A stretch of DNA of 64,000 bases from Streptomyces sp. Go-475 (GTDB taxonomy: Bacteria; Actinomycetota; Actinomycetes; Streptomycetales; Streptomycetaceae). The stretch lies in assembly GCF_003330845.1 (NCBI RefSeq), contig NZ_CP026121.1, forward strand, positions 7,855,501 to 7,919,500, in the 5' to 3' direction. A model generated the notes under the pieces. That model was not told the DNA's origin. It was given only the letters and a program-made list of their open reading frames with translations, and did no database searches. Shown one piece after another: positions 11,453-20,739 of this stretch. Positions within the stretch are counted from its first letter, which is position 1; every line of letters starts with the position of its first letter. The translations under genes were made by a program, and so were the position numbers.

Positions 11453-12451
11453 CTAACCGGAGGTGATCGCGGCCAGCCGCCGGTAGGAGTCCAGCAGCGC
11501 CTCGCGGTCGTAGGTGCTGGTGGTGACCAGGACCTCCTGCGCCGCCGTCTCCTTCAGCAGCGTCTCCAGCTCGTGCGCGACCTGCTCCTCGGTGCCCGCG
11601 ATGTGCCCGGTGAGCCCGGACTCGTACAAGCCGCGCTCCTTGGCGGTCATGGCGAGTGCCTCGACGCGCTCGGCGGGCGGCAGGGGCGGGAAGGTGCCGT
11701 GCGTGCGGGAGTACGCCATGGACCAGGCCTCGGGGACCAGCAGGCGCCGCGCCTCGTCGGGGGTGGCCGCCACGGCGACCGTGCCGGAGACGACGACGTA
11801 CGGTTCCGGCGCCCAGGGCGAGGGCCGGAAGTGGTCGCGGTAGTGGTCGATGCCGCGGAGCATCTTCTCCCGGTTCCTCAGGTCACCGATGACCATGGGC
11901 AGGCCCGCGCGGGCGGCGATGCCGGCGCCCGCGCCCATGGCCAGCACGAACGGCGGCACGCTCAGGCCCTCGGCGGGCCGGGCGTGCACGCCGGTGGGGG
12001 AGGTGCCCCGGAACCAGCCGAGCAGCTCCCGCAGCTGGGCCTCGAAGTCCTCGGCGTCTTCCTTGTCACGGCCCAGAGCCTTCCGCACGCCGTCGGTGAA
12101 GCCGACGGAGCGGCCGAGGCCCATGTCGATCCGGCCGGGGAACAGCGACTCCAGCACCCCGAACTGCTCCGCCACGACCAGTGGCCGGTGGTTGGGCAGC
12201 ATCACCCCGCCGGTGCCGACCCGGATCGTCCGGGTCGCGGCGGCGACGGCGGCGGCCAGCACGGTCGGCGCGGAACCGGCGACCCCGGGCACACCGTGGT
12301 GCTCCGAGACCCACAGCCGGTGGTAGCCGAGCCGCTCCAGCTCCCGCGCGAGCCGCACGGTGTCGCGCAGGGCCTCGGGGTGCGTATGGCCCTCGCGGGT
12401 GCGGGAGCGGTCGAGGACGGAGATGCGGGTCGAGGCGATCAGGGAGCTCAC
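11453..12451 (-). CDS. LLM-class flavin-dependent oxidoreductase
   Basis: About 332 residues from a GTG ([16 protein letters not shown]). The bacterial luciferase-like barrel is clear: [65 protein letters not shown], and a C-terminal [14 protein letters not shown]. Family members are FMN- or F420-dependent monooxygenases, and this one is closest in pattern to the MsnO8-type group. An ATG at 12484 is an alternative start. The gene lies 11 bp upstream of the uvrA-like gene on the same strand. Substrate unknown. Confidence 0.82.
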   Translation of the reverse strand: MSSLIASTRISVLDRSRTREGHTHPEALRDTVRLARELERLGYHRLWVSEHHGVPGVAGSAPTVLAAAVAAATRTIRVGTGGVMLPNHRPLVVAEQFGVLESLFPGRIDMGLGRSVGFTDGVRKALGRDKEDAEDFEAQLRELLGWFRGTSPTGVHARPAEGLSVPPFVLAMGAGAGIAARAGLPMVIGDLRNREKMLRGIDHYRDHFRPSPWAPEPYVVVSGTVAVAATPDEARRLLVPEAWSMAYSRTHGTFPPLPPAERVEALAMTAKERGLYESGLTGHIAGTEEQVAHELETLLKETAAQEVLVTTSTYDREALLDSYRRLAAITSG

Positions 12452-12542
12452 AGGGAGTCCAACACGCCGGAGGGGCAGCGGCATTCCCCGTTCCGCGCCG
12501 ACCGTCACGCCGCGTGCCCGTGGTCGCACGCGGCGTGGAGGT

Positions 12543-12713
12543 CTAACCCTCCGGGCGCAGCAGGCCGCGCTCGTAGGCCTTGACCAGGTTCTGCGGGACG
12601 AGGTGACGGACGCCGTCGATCGTGACCGGGACCAGTGTCGGCGTGGCGGCCTTCCACTGTGCGCGGCGGTGACGGGTGTTGCTGCGGGACATCTTCCGCT
12701 TCGGGACAGCCAT
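12543..12713 (-). CDS. rpmF: 50S ribosomal protein L32, zinc-independent (C-minus) paralogue
   Basis: 56 residues starting [20 protein letters not shown], which is the conserved L32 N-terminus. The two CX2C zinc pairs of ordinary L32 are missing; the second half reads [20 protein letters not shown]. Bacteria use such cysteine-free paralogues under zinc starvation to release zinc from ribosomes, under control of Zur. A palindrome with TGNNAATGG arms 40-60 bp upstream fits this. A GAGGAG motif precedes the ATG. Confidence 0.92.
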   Translation of the reverse strand: MAVPKRKMSRSNTRHRRAQWKAATPTLVPVTIDGVRHLVPQNLVKAYERGLLRPEG

Positions 12714-12752
12714 GGGACTCCTCCTCGGTGGACCGGCACCGAGGACGCTACA

Positions 12753-12773
12753 TGAAAATGGATCCCATTAACA
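12753..12773. promoter_or_regulatory. candidate Zur operator upstream of C-minus L32
   Basis: A 21-bp imperfect palindrome with half-sites TGAAAATGG and CCATTAACA (consensus TGNNAATGG-N3-CCATTNNCA). It is strikingly AT-rich for this genome and resembles known actinobacterial Zur boxes. It lies 40-60 bp upstream of the L32 ATG, in the promoter position. Confidence 0.6.
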
Positions 12774-12818
12774 ATGCGCGTCCCCGGTGGCTGCCCCGGC
12801 TGTCCCGCAAGGGGTGCC

Positions 12819-14414
12819 TCAGTGGTCGGCGCCCACGAGCATCCGCACCTCGAACTCCTCGTGGGTGCCCGCCTCTTGGCCCGGCCCCTTGTCCAGCACC
12901 GTGCCCAGCCAGCCCAGGAGGAAGCCCACCGGGATGGAGACGATGCCGGGGTTCTGCAGCGGGAACCAGGCGAAGTCGGCCTCCGGGTAGAACGAGGCGG
13001 GGGCGGAGGAGACGACGGGGGAGAACACGGCGAGCAGGACGGAGCAGAGCAGGCCGCCGTAGAGGCTGAGCAGGGCGCCCTTCGCCGAGAAGCGCCGCCA
13101 GAAGAGGGTGTAGATGATCGTCGGCAGGATCGCGGACGCCGCGATGGCGAAGGCGAGGAAGGCGAGCGTGGCGGTGTTGGCGCTCCAGGCGACGAGGGCG
13201 AGCAGCATGCCGAGGACGCCGATGACCGCCCCGGACAGCCGCGCGACGGTCAGCTCCTCCGTCTCGCTGGCCCGGCCCTTGCGGATCACCTCGCTGTACA
13301 GGTCGTGTGCCAGGGACGAGGCCGCCGCCAGGGTGAGACCGACCGCCACGGCGAGCAGTGTCAGGTACGCCAGGCAGGTCAGCAGCGCGGTGAGGAGGCT
13401 GCCGCCGAGTTCGTGCGCGAGCAGCAGGACGGAGGCGTTGCCGGTGCGGTCCGTGTCCAGGATGGTGTCCCGGCCCAGGAGCGCGGTCGCGCCGAGGCCG
13501 AGGATGCCGGCCCCGAAGCAGACCGCGCCGACCAGCCCGATCGCCCACAGCACCGAGGAGCGCAGCACGCCGCTGCTGCGCGGGGCGAGCAGCCGCATCA
13601 GGACGTGCGGGAGGGCGGCGAGGCCGAGGACGATGGCCAGTTCGAGGCTGAGGAAGTCCAGCTTGTTGCTGACGGTGCCGCCGTAGCGCAGTCCGGGTTC
13701 GAGGAACGTCAGGCCGGTGCCGCTGCGTTCGGCCGCCCGCTCGAGGAGGGCGTTGGGGTTCCAGTCGAAGCGGTGCAGCACCCAGCCCGCGGTGAACAGC
13801 ACGCCCACGATCAGCATCACGGCCTTGATGATCTGGATGACCGTCGCGCCGGGCATTCCGCCGAGGGAGGCGTACAGGATCACGAAGGCGCCGATCACGA
13901 CCACGCACAGGGTGCGGGTGGTGCCGCTCGGCACACCGGTGAACTGCGTCAGGAGGGCTACGCTGCCCACCAGTTGGGCCACCAGGTAGAGCGTCGCGAT
14001 CGCCAGGATGCACACCGCCAGCGCGACCCGCACCGGCCGCTGCTGCCGGGGCAGGCGCAGCGCCACCGTGTCGCCGAGGGTGAACTTCCCCGTGCGGTGC
14101 AGGGGTTCGGCGATCAGCAACAGCACCATCATCCAGGCGACGGTGGTGCCGCCGAGGTACATCAGCCCGTCGTACCCGGTCAGGGCGACCAGGCCGGTGC
14201 TGCCGAGCAGGGTGGCGGCGGACAGGTAGTCGCCGCACATGGCGAGGCCGTTGCGCAGCGGGGACATCGCGCGGTTGCCGAGGTAGAACTCGCTGATCTC
14301 GTCGCGCTGAGGGGCCGTCAGCAGAGCCGTGAACAGGGTGATCACGACCACGGTGAGGAACAGCACGAACGTCAGCTGCAGGCTGCTGTCGTCGATGGCG
14401 GCGGCGGTCACCAC
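12819..14414 (-). CDS. actP: sodium/solute symporter, acetate-type (ActP-like)
   Basis: About 531 residues and 13 or so hydrophobic segments of the SSS family. The segment QRDEISEFYLGNRAMSPLRNGLAMCGDYLSAATLLG is typical of ActP/MctC acetate-monocarboxylate permeases. Start codons GTG 14414 and 14411 are adjacent; the first has GAGGGGG eight bases upstream. The gene overlaps the preceding DUF485 gene, the usual partner of ActP (YjcH-like). It would import acetate or related short acids with Na+ or H+. Confidence 0.85.
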   Translation of the reverse strand: MVTAAAIDDSSLQLTFVLFLTVVVITLFTALLTAPQRDEISEFYLGNRAMSPLRNGLAMCGDYLSAATLLGSTGLVALTGYDGLMYLGGTTVAWMMVLLLIAEPLHRTGKFTLGDTVALRLPRQQRPVRVALAVCILAIATLYLVAQLVGSVALLTQFTGVPSGTTRTLCVVVIGAFVILYASLGGMPGATVIQIIKAVMLIVGVLFTAGWVLHRFDWNPNALLERAAERSGTGLTFLEPGLRYGGTVSNKLDFLSLELAIVLGLAALPHVLMRLLAPRSSGVLRSSVLWAIGLVGAVCFGAGILGLGATALLGRDTILDTDRTGNASVLLLAHELGGSLLTALLTCLAYLTLLAVAVGLTLAAASSLAHDLYSEVIRKGRASETEELTVARLSGAVIGVLGMLLALVAWSANTATLAFLAFAIAASAILPTIIYTLFWRRFSAKGALLSLYGGLLCSVLLAVFSPVVSSAPASFYPEADFAWFPLQNPGIVSIPVGFLLGWLGTVLDKGPGQEAGTHEEFEVRMLVGADH

Positions 14415-14863
14415 GTGCGGAACCCCCTCGTGCCCTGCTGGAGGGGCTGCCCGGACGGCCCGGTCCCTTGGGGCGGGACGGCCGGGCGCGCGCGGCGGTT
14501 CTCGTTCTCGTGCAGCCGCGACCGCAGGCCGCGGGCGAGCGGATCGACCCGGGTGCGCATGTGCCGCACATAGCACCAGGCGGTCACGCCCATGACGACG
14601 AACTGCCCGAGGCCCAACGCGAGCCCGATCGTGAGGTGGCCGAACAGCGGCTGGTTCATCACCGCGGGGACGAAACTCGACAGCAGCACATACAGCAGGA
14701 ATCCGCCGACGGACAAGATCGTCGCCCGAGTGCCGAACCGGCGCTGCGCGCGACGCAGCGAGTGAAATTCGGGATGGTCGGATATACGAGACGGCGGAGT
14801 ATGTTCGATGTGCGGGAGCGGGAATGTGGGAGTGTCCTCCCGACGCGGTGGGAATTCGGGCAC
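14408..14863 (-). CDS. DUF485 membrane protein (YjcH-like partner of ActP)
   Basis: 151 residues. A polar N-terminus holds the DUF485 start signature (HPEFHSLRRAQRRFGTRATI), followed by two transmembrane helices (LSVGGFLLYVLLSSFVPAVM and LTIGLALGLGQFVVMGVTAW) joined by a short loop. DUF485 proteins are encoded with acetate symporters and are thought to support their assembly or activity. It is upstream of and overlaps actP, so it is the first gene of the operon. Confidence 0.85.
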   Translation of the reverse strand: MPEFPPRREDTPTFPLPHIEHTPPSRISDHPEFHSLRRAQRRFGTRATILSVGGFLLYVLLSSFVPAVMNQPLFGHLTIGLALGLGQFVVMGVTAWCYVRHMRTRVDPLARGLRSRLHENENRRARPAVPPQGTGPSGQPLQQGTRGFRTW

Positions 14864-15184
14864 AGGCGCACCTTCTTCGCTGCTTCGTGCCCCGCACTCG
14901 ACCCCGTCGAGTCAGTGGCGCGTCCGGCTTTCGGGCAGGGTGGAAGGGTGCCGGACGCGCTGAGGGGGTGCGGGCTGTGTGAGGGGTTCGTGAAACCGGA
15001 GAAATTCCTGTTCGGAATCACGCGGACGGCCTCGGGGTTCTGTGTGGAGATCCCCGACCAGCCCCGGCCACGGGTGGTGGCGAGGCTGAGAGCGGAGTAT
15101 GTCAGTGCTCTGCTTGAGCCATCAACTGTGAGGATCAATTGGCTTCTGAGGCTGGCTCAAACGTGTCGCCATGACCGGCCGGAT
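14864..15184. other. 321-bp intergenic region, no gene seen
   Basis: This stretch holds the promoter side of the DUF485-actP operon and the 3' side of the beta-helix gene. No reading frame in it looks coding. An inverted repeat TTGAGCCA (15114-15121) / TGGCTCAA (15153-15160) with a 31-bp loop lies 25 bp beyond the beta-helix stop and may act as a weak terminator. Confidence 0.45.
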
Positions 15185-16385
15185 TCAGAAACGCGCCCCG
15201 ATCGCCGTGCCGGATCGTGGCACGAGGAACTCCGGTGCCTTCGGCAGCGAACCGTCCGCCGCCCGGGGCCCGATGAGCGGACCCGGATCGGTGCTCCGTA
15301 CCGAGGCGGCGTCCCATGTCCCGCCGAGGTTCCAGGAGTTGCCGTCGGCGACGGTCTTGGCGCCGACGGCCGCCGCGCGCCGGTCCGCGACGGACAGATT
15401 GCCGGTGAGCCGGGCGGTCCCGCCCGGGACGTCGGCGTCGAAGCCCGTACCGCCGTTGCCGTACGTGGAGTTGCGGCCGAGGACGAGGGAGCCCGGGTTG
15501 CCGTTGTCGGTGAGGCCGTGCTTGGCGTTCTTGAAGGAGACGCTGCCCCGCACGGTGTGGGCCACCGCCGGGGCCGGGCTGCCGCCGCCGAGCTTGAAGC
15601 CGTTGCCGTCGCCCGCGAAGTCGGGGAAGTTCCAGCGGTTGAAGCCGTTGCCGTACGCCACCGTGTTCTCGATCGTCACGGGCGAGGCGAACTCCCAGGC
15701 GTCGAAGCCGTCGTCGACGTTGTTCCACAGCCGGGCGCCGCGCACCACGTTCCCCGTGCCGCCGCCCTCCTTGATGGCCAGGCCGTCGGCGCTCTCGCCG
15801 TTCTTGCGCGGGTCGCGGTTGCCGTGGCTGTCCAGGTCCAGGATCTGGTTGTGGCTCGAGTCGCCCTGGAGCTGGAAGCCGGACTCGTAGTTGTCGTGCG
15901 TGCGCAGCCGTGCGAAGACGTTGCCGTCGCAGCCGTCGCAGTACACCCCGTACGGGCCGTTGACGATCTCCAGGTCCGAGACGCGCCAGTACGACGCCTC
16001 CATGTGGACCGCGCGCGCGCTCGGCGCGCGGGATGCTGCCGCCGACCGGGGTGTGGCTCGCGGGCAGCCTCTCGCCGTCCAGGACGACGCGCTCGCCCGG
16101 GTGGGCCGTAAGGGTGATGGGCCGGGAGGCGGTCCCCGATGTGGTGATGGTGATGTTGTCGGTGAGGGCGTACGTCCCGCCGCGCACGGTGATGGTGTCG
16201 CCGGGCCCGGCCAGGTCCACCGCCCGCTGGATGGTCCTCAGCGGCCGGGCGGGTGTGCCGGGGGCGGCGTCGTCGCCGTTCGGCGCCACGACCAGGGTCG
16301 TGCCCGCGGCGGCGGCCGGCCCCGTCAGTGCCATGGCCAGCGCGGCCCCCACCATCGCCGCCGACCAGATCCGTGCGTTGCGCAT
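15185..16385 (-). pseudogene. secreted right-handed beta-helix (pectate-lyase-like) protein, frameshifted
   Basis: The N-terminal part starts at ATG 16385 after a clear AGGAGG. It has a signal peptide (IWSAAMVGAALAMALTGPAAAA) and the start of a beta-helix (PARPLRTIQRAVDLAGPGDTITVRGGTY). The homologous continuation (EASYWRVSDLEIVNGPYGVY and many N/D-rich coils to GTAIGARF) is in another frame from about 16003. The break falls in an alternating CG run at 16011-16020, where gain or loss of one 2-bp unit restores a single frame. About 399 residues would be intact. It is either a real inactivation or slippage variation, or a sequencing error. The substrate is probably a polysaccharide. Confidence 0.75.
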
Positions 16386-16487
16386 ACGGCCTCCTGCGTC
16401 TCCCACGTGGGTGTCGCACAGCAGTGGCCGCCGGGGAAGCGAAGGTTGCCGGGGCGCGGGCAGGTGCCTCGGCCTAGGGTGGGCGGT

Positions 16488-16982
16488 GTGAGTGACGACC
16501 GCAGTGCGGCCCCGCTGGCCGTGTTCGATCTGGACAACACCCTCGCCGACACCGCGCACCGGCAGCGGTTCCTGGAGCGCAGGCCGAAGGACTGGGACGG
16601 GTTCTTCTCGGCGGCGCCGCAGGACGGGCCTCTCCCGGAGGGCATCGCGCTGGTGCGGGAGAGCGCGCGGGAGTGCGAGATCGTCTACCTCACCGGGCGC
16701 CCCGAGCGCTGCCGGCGCGACACGCTCGACTGGCTGGCGGCCCAGGGGCTGCCCGAGGGGCGCGTGTACATGCGCCGGGACGCCGACCGGCGGCCCGCCC
16801 GGTTCACCAAGCTGGAGATCCTGAAGCGGCTGGCCCGCACGCGCGAGGTCCGCGTCCTGGTGGACGACGACGAACTGGTCTGCGAGGACGCCCGGCGCGC
16901 GGGCTTCACCGTCGTACGGGCCGACTGGGCGGCGCGGTCCGCCGAGATGAAGGCGGCCCAGGAGCGCGAAGGGCGGACCTGA
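16488..16982 (+). CDS. HAD-family phosphatase
   Basis: 164 residues from a GTG (VSDDRSAAPLAVFDLDNTLADT). Motif I DLDNT gives the catalytic aspartates. Motif II is the VYLTGRP threonine, and motif IV is VLVDDDELVCEDARRAGF, with a Lys in FTKLEILKRL. It resembles the C-terminal phosphatase of polynucleotide kinase-type or acid-phosphatase HAD proteins. Cytoplasmic. It is divergent from the beta-helix gene. Substrate unknown. Confidence 0.82.
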   Translation: MSDDRSAAPLAVFDLDNTLADTAHRQRFLERRPKDWDGFFSAAPQDGPLPEGIALVRESARECEIVYLTGRPERCRRDTLDWLAAQGLPEGRVYMRRDADRRPARFTKLEILKRLARTREVRVLVDDDELVCEDARRAGFTVVRADWAARSAEMKAAQEREGRT

Positions 16983-17071
16983 GACCCGGGCTTGACGGAG
17001 TGTTCACCTCCGCCGGGTATCCCCGAACCACAAGCACCGGCGCACACGTGCGCGGACGTACGGGGGATGCC

Positions 17072-17320
17072 ATGAAGGGACGTCGCGAGGGCGCGCTCGC
17101 GGGCGCGGCGCTGCTCGGCGCCGCACTGCTGCTCACCGGCTGCGCCGAGCCCGACCGCAGCGAGATCGTCACCTGGACCGACGAACACGGCCGGGCCTGC
17201 ACCGGCGTGGCCGTGGTCGACTCCGAGGACAGCGACCGCGAGGTCACCAGCATCGACTGCGACTACCCGCCGGAGGGCAGGCAGCCGGGCCGCGCCACCT
17301 CACGACCGCTGCCGGGCTGA
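17072..17320 (+). CDS. small secreted lipoprotein
   Basis: 82 residues with a lipoprotein signal peptide (GALAGAALLGAALLLTGC; lipobox LLTG-C). A short extracellular domain follows with two further cysteines (GRACTGVAVVD, TSIDCDYPP) that could form a disulfide. The start is the ATG after GGGGG. It probably sits on the outer face of the membrane. I know no function; similar tiny lipoproteins are common in Streptomyces. Confidence 0.75.
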   Translation: MKGRREGALAGAALLGAALLLTGCAEPDRSEIVTWTDEHGRACTGVAVVDSEDSDREVTSIDCDYPPEGRQPGRATSRPLPG

Positions 17321-17334
17321 GCCCCGGGGGGCTC

Positions 17335-17550
17335 CTACTCGGACTCCTCCAGCCGGAAGCCCACCTTGAGGCCCACCTGCCAGTGCGCGATCTCCCCGTT
17401 CTCGAGCTGGCCGCGCACCTGCGTCACCTCGAACCAGTCCAGGTTGCGCAGGGTCTGCGAGGCCCGGCCGATGCCGTTGCGGATGGCCTGGTCGACGCCC
17501 TCGGGCGAGGTGCCGACGATCTCCGTGACCCGGTAGGTGTGGTTCGACAT
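17335..17550 (-). CDS. dodecin (flavin-storage protein)
   Basis: 71 residues, the typical dodecin length, starting MSNHTYRVTEIVGTSPEGVD. The conserved core includes AIRNGIGRASQTLRNLDWFEVTQVRGQLE with the flavin-stacking Trp (DWFEV), then IAHWQVGLKVGFRLE. Dodecins form hollow dodecamers that bind riboflavin or FMN and protect cells from free flavin. It is a single gene, tail to tail with the lipoprotein gene. Confidence 0.93.
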   Translation of the reverse strand: MSNHTYRVTEIVGTSPEGVDQAIRNGIGRASQTLRNLDWFEVTQVRGQLENGEIAHWQVGLKVGFRLEESE

Positions 17551-17663
17551 GCCGCTGCTCCTGTTCTGGCGAGTGTGTCGCGCGTCACTCCACCGTGCCC
17601 CACGCGGCGGCGAAGCGCGAGACGTCACCTCCCGCCCCGCCGCCGACGTGGGGCCCGCCGGGG

Positions 17664-18626
17664 TCAGCGCGCCACGCTCAGCGACAGCGCGAACCGGCCC
17701 GCGCCGTCCGTCCACCAGTGGGCCAGGTCCAGGCCCGCGGCGGACAGTTCGGCGCGCACCCCCTCCTGCCGGAACTTCGCCGACACCTCCGTGCGCAGTT
17801 CCTCTCCCGCCGCGAAGTCGACCGCCAGATCGAGCGCCGGCACCTTCACCGTCTGCGCCGTACGGGAGCGCAGCCGCATCTCGATCCACTCGTGCTCGGC
17901 GTCCCACAGGGCCACGTGGTCGAACGCGCCGGGCTCGAAGTCGGCGCCGAGTTCACGGTTGATCACGGTCAGCACGTTCTTGTTGAACGCGGCCGTCACT
18001 CCGGCCGCGTCGTCGTAGGCCCGGACCAGCACCTCCTCGTCCTTGACGAGGTCGGTGCCCAGCAGCAGCGCGTCGCCCGGGGCGAGCCGGGCCCGCACGG
18101 AGGCCAGGAACGCGGCGCGCTCGGCGGGCAGCAGGTTGCCGATCGTGCCGCCGAGGAACGCCACCAGCCGGGGCCCCGGAGTCTCCGGCAGGGTCAGCTC
18201 CGCGGTGAAGTCGGCGATCAGCGCGTGCACGTCGAGCCCCGGCCGCTCGGCGGCGAGCGCCTGCCCGGCCTGGGTGAGGGCGCTCCCGCTGACGTCGACG
18301 GGGACGTAGGTGCGCAGACCGGTGAGGGCGTCGAGGAGGTGCCGCGTCTTCTCGGAGGAGCCGGAACCCAGCTCCACCAGGGTGCGCGCGCCGGTGGCGG
18401 CGGCGATCTCGCCGGAGCGGGCGACGAGGATCTCGCGCTCGGCGCGCGTGGGGTAGTACTCGGGCAACTCGGTGATCCGCTCGAACAGTTCGCTGCCGTG
18501 CGCGTCGTAGAACCACTTCGGCGGCAGGGTCTTGGGCGTGTGGGTCAGGCCCCGGTGGACGTCGGCGCGCAGGGCGGCTTCGGTGGCGTCCTCGGGCAGG
18601 GTGCGGGTGAGGTGGAACGGGCTCAC
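17664..18626 (-). CDS. egtD: L-histidine N-alpha-methyltransferase EgtD
   Basis: 320 residues from GTG ([13 protein letters not shown]). Conserved EgtD blocks are [27 protein letters not shown], the SAM-binding [29 protein letters not shown] and a C-terminal SAKFRQEGV. It makes hercynine by three methylations of histidine, the entry to ergothioneine. It is last in egtABCD and overlaps egtC by GTGA. It corresponds to SCO0910. Confidence 0.95.
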   Translation of the reverse strand: MSPFHLTRTLPEDATEAALRADVHRGLTHTPKTLPPKWFYDAHGSELFERITELPEYYPTRAEREILVARSGEIAAATGARTLVELGSGSSEKTRHLLDALTGLRTYVPVDVSGSALTQAGQALAAERPGLDVHALIADFTAELTLPETPGPRLVAFLGGTIGNLLPAERAAFLASVRARLAPGDALLLGTDLVKDEEVLVRAYDDAAGVTAAFNKNVLTVINRELGADFEPGAFDHVALWDAEHEWIEMRLRSRTAQTVKVPALDLAVDFAAGEELRTEVSAKFRQEGVRAELSAAGLDLAHWWTDGAGRFALSLSVAR

Positions 18627-19402
18627 GTACGGGGCTCCTTGCCAGTTGCGTCCGGGAGGTCCTTGAGCGGGGTGAGCAGCACGTCCGTGCGGCTCGCCGC
18701 GAGCAGGGTGCGGTCGGGGACCTCCTGCCAGTGCGGGTCGTCGTCGTAGGGCTCGGAGGCCACGACGGTGCCGCCGCCGGGCCGGGTGAGGTACCAGAGG
18801 GTGTCGCCCCAGGCGGTCGCGGTGATGGTGTCGCCGTTGGTGAGCAGGAGGTTGAGGCGGGAACCGGGAGCCGCCGCTGCGACCTCCAGGACCGTGTCCG
18901 CCAGCGCCTGGCCCTCCTCGTCGCCCCCGCGCAGCCGGGCCAGCACCAGCGCCCAGACGAGCGCCGAGTCGTTGCGGGCCTCCAGCGACAGCAGGTCCTC
19001 GTGCGGCAGCGTCCGGGACACGGCGGCCAGCGAGCCGGGCCAGCCCCGGACCGCGCCGTTGTGGCTGAACAGCCAGGTCCCCGCCGCGAACGGGGCCGCC
19101 GCGGCCTCCGCGTCCGCGCCCGACAGGGTCGCGTCCCGCACCGCGGCGAGCAGCGCGGTGCTCCGTACGACCCGGGCGAGATCGGCGAACGACAGGTCCG
19201 CCCAGATGGGCCCGGCGCGCCGGTAGCGGGCCGGCACCGGGTCGCCCGCCGCGTACCAGCCCACGCCGAAACCGTCCGCGTTGACCGTCCCGTACCGCTG
19301 CCGCCGGGGTGCCCACGACTGCCGGTACAGGCCGTGCGGGGGCTCCACCAGGAACCGGCCGAGCGGCTCCTCGGGCCCCACGTACGCCACATGACGGCAC
19401 AT
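18623..19402 (-). CDS. egtC: gamma-glutamyl hercynylcysteine sulfoxide hydrolase EgtC
   Basis: 259 residues. The sequence starts MCRHVAYVG: Cys2 is the N-terminal nucleophile of class-II (Ntn) glutamine amidotransferases. [10 protein letters not shown] and [11 protein letters not shown] are further family blocks. It removes the gamma-glutamyl group from the EgtB product. The ATG overlaps the egtB stop (ATGA), and its own stop overlaps egtD. Confidence 0.94.
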   Translation of the reverse strand: MCRHVAYVGPEEPLGRFLVEPPHGLYRQSWAPRRQRYGTVNADGFGVGWYAAGDPVPARYRRAGPIWADLSFADLARVVRSTALLAAVRDATLSGADAEAAAAPFAAGTWLFSHNGAVRGWPGSLAAVSRTLPHEDLLSLEARNDSALVWALVLARLRGGDEEGQALADTVLEVAAAAPGSRLNLLLTNGDTITATAWGDTLWYLTRPGGGTVVASEPYDDDPHWQEVPDRTLLAASRTDVLLTPLKDLPDATGKEPRT

Positions 19403-20739
19403 CAGATGCCCTCCGAGCGGGCCGTGCGGAACCCGGAGAAGATCTGCCGCCGGATCGGGTAGTCCCAGTTGCGGAACGTGCCCCGGCAGGCCACGGCGTC
19501 CACGGCGAAGGAACCGCCGCGCAGCACCTTGTACTCGGGGCCGAAGAACACCTCCGAGTACTCCTTGTACGGGAACGCCTCGAACCCCGGGTACGGCAGG
19601 AAGTCGCTCGCCGTCCACTCCCACACGTCGCCGATCAGCTGCCGTACGCCGAGCGGCGACTCACCGGCCGGGTAGCTCCCGGCGGGGGCCGGACGCAGGT
19701 GCCGCTGGCCCAGGTTGGCGTGCTCGGGGCCCGGGTCGGCGTCGCCCCACGGGTAGCGCGTCGAGCGGTCGGCGGCCGGGTCGTACCGCGCGGCCTTCTC
19801 CCACTCGGCCTCGGTCGGCAGCCGGCGGCCGTCCCAGCGGGCGTAGGCGTCGGCCTCGTACCAGGACACGTGCAGGACGGGCTCGTCGGGCGGGACGACC
19901 TCGGTGACGCCGAAGCGGCGCCTGAGCCACTGCTTCCCGTCGCGCCGCCAGAACAGCGGGGCGGTGATGCCGTGCCTGCGGATGTGCGCCCAGCCCTCCG
20001 GGGCCCACCAGCGCGGGTTGTCGTAGCCGCCGTCCTCGATGAACGCCTGGTAGGCGGCGTTCGTCACCGGCGTGGTGTCGATGAAGAAGGGGGCCACCTC
20101 GCGCCGGTGCGCGGGACGTTCGTTGTCCAGGGCCCACGGCTCGGTGGAGGTGCCCATCGTGAACGGGCCGCCGGGGACGAGGACTTCGGAGCGTCCCGTG
20201 AACAGCGGCACCGGCTCCGGGTCCGGGGCGGTCAGGGCCTGCGGCCCCTTGCGGAGCTGATGGGTGATCAGCATGGTCTCGTCGTGCTGCTGTTCGTGCT
20301 GCGCGATCATGCCGAAGGCGAACCCCGCCTCCGTCAGCCGCGTGCCGTGGAACGCGGCCTTCTCCAGTACGTCCAGCGCCCGGCCGCGCACGTCGGAGGC
20401 GTAGCGGCGGGCCTCGGCGGGCGACAGCAGGGGCAGCCTCGGCCGCTCGGCCCGCGGGTGCTCGAAGGCGTCGTAGAGGCTGTCGATCTCGGGCCGTATC
20501 GCCTCCTGCCCGGCGACGGCCCGCAGCAGCCACTGCTCCTCCTGGTTGCCGATGTGCGCGAGGTCCCACACCAGCGGCGACATCAGCGGCGAGTGCTGCG
20601 CGGTCAGGTCGGGGTCCTCCACGCAGCTCGTCAGCAGGGTGGTGCGCTCGCGGGCGACGACCAGCGAGGCGACCGCCCGCTCCCGGAGCGCCTCGGGGTC
20701 CACGGTCCCGGTGTCGGCGGCGGGCTCGGTCTGGGTCAT
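19402..20739 (-). CDS. egtB: ergothioneine sulfoxide synthase EgtB
   Basis: 445 residues. An N-terminal DinB-like domain carries the non-haem iron ligands ([34 protein letters not shown]3HXE). It is followed by a formylglycine-generating-enzyme-like domain ([50 protein letters not shown]). It joins hercynine to gamma-glutamylcysteine with oxygen to form the sulfoxide. It overlaps both neighbours by four bases. Confidence 0.95.
   Translation of the reverse strand: MTQTEPAADTGTVDPEALRERAVASLVVARERTTLLTSCVEDPDLTAQHSPLMSPLVWDLAHIGNQEEQWLLRAVAGQEAIRPEIDSLYDAFEHPRAERPRLPLLSPAEARRYASDVRGRALDVLEKAAFHGTRLTEAGFAFGMIAQHEQQHDETMLITHQLRKGPQALTAPDPEPVPLFTGRSEVLVPGGPFTMGTSTEPWALDNERPAHRREVAPFFIDTTPVTNAAYQAFIEDGGYDNPRWWAPEGWAHIRRHGITAPLFWRRDGKQWLRRRFGVTEVVPPDEPVLHVSWYEADAYARWDGRRLPTEAEWEKAARYDPAADRSTRYPWGDADPGPEHANLGQRHLRPAPAGSYPAGESPLGVRQLIGDVWEWTASDFLPYPGFEAFPYKEYSEVFFGPEYKVLRGGSFAVDAVACRGTFRNWDYPIRRQIFSGFRTARSEGI

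Noticed and set aside
9258..11456. 732-codon plus-strand frame opposite the uvrA-like gene
   Set aside because: Low-complexity antisense shadow without recognisable motifs.
14659..15138. 159-codon minus-strand frame across the DUF485 gene start
   Set aside because: Its first part reads non-coding DNA and the rest is out of frame with the DUF485 gene.
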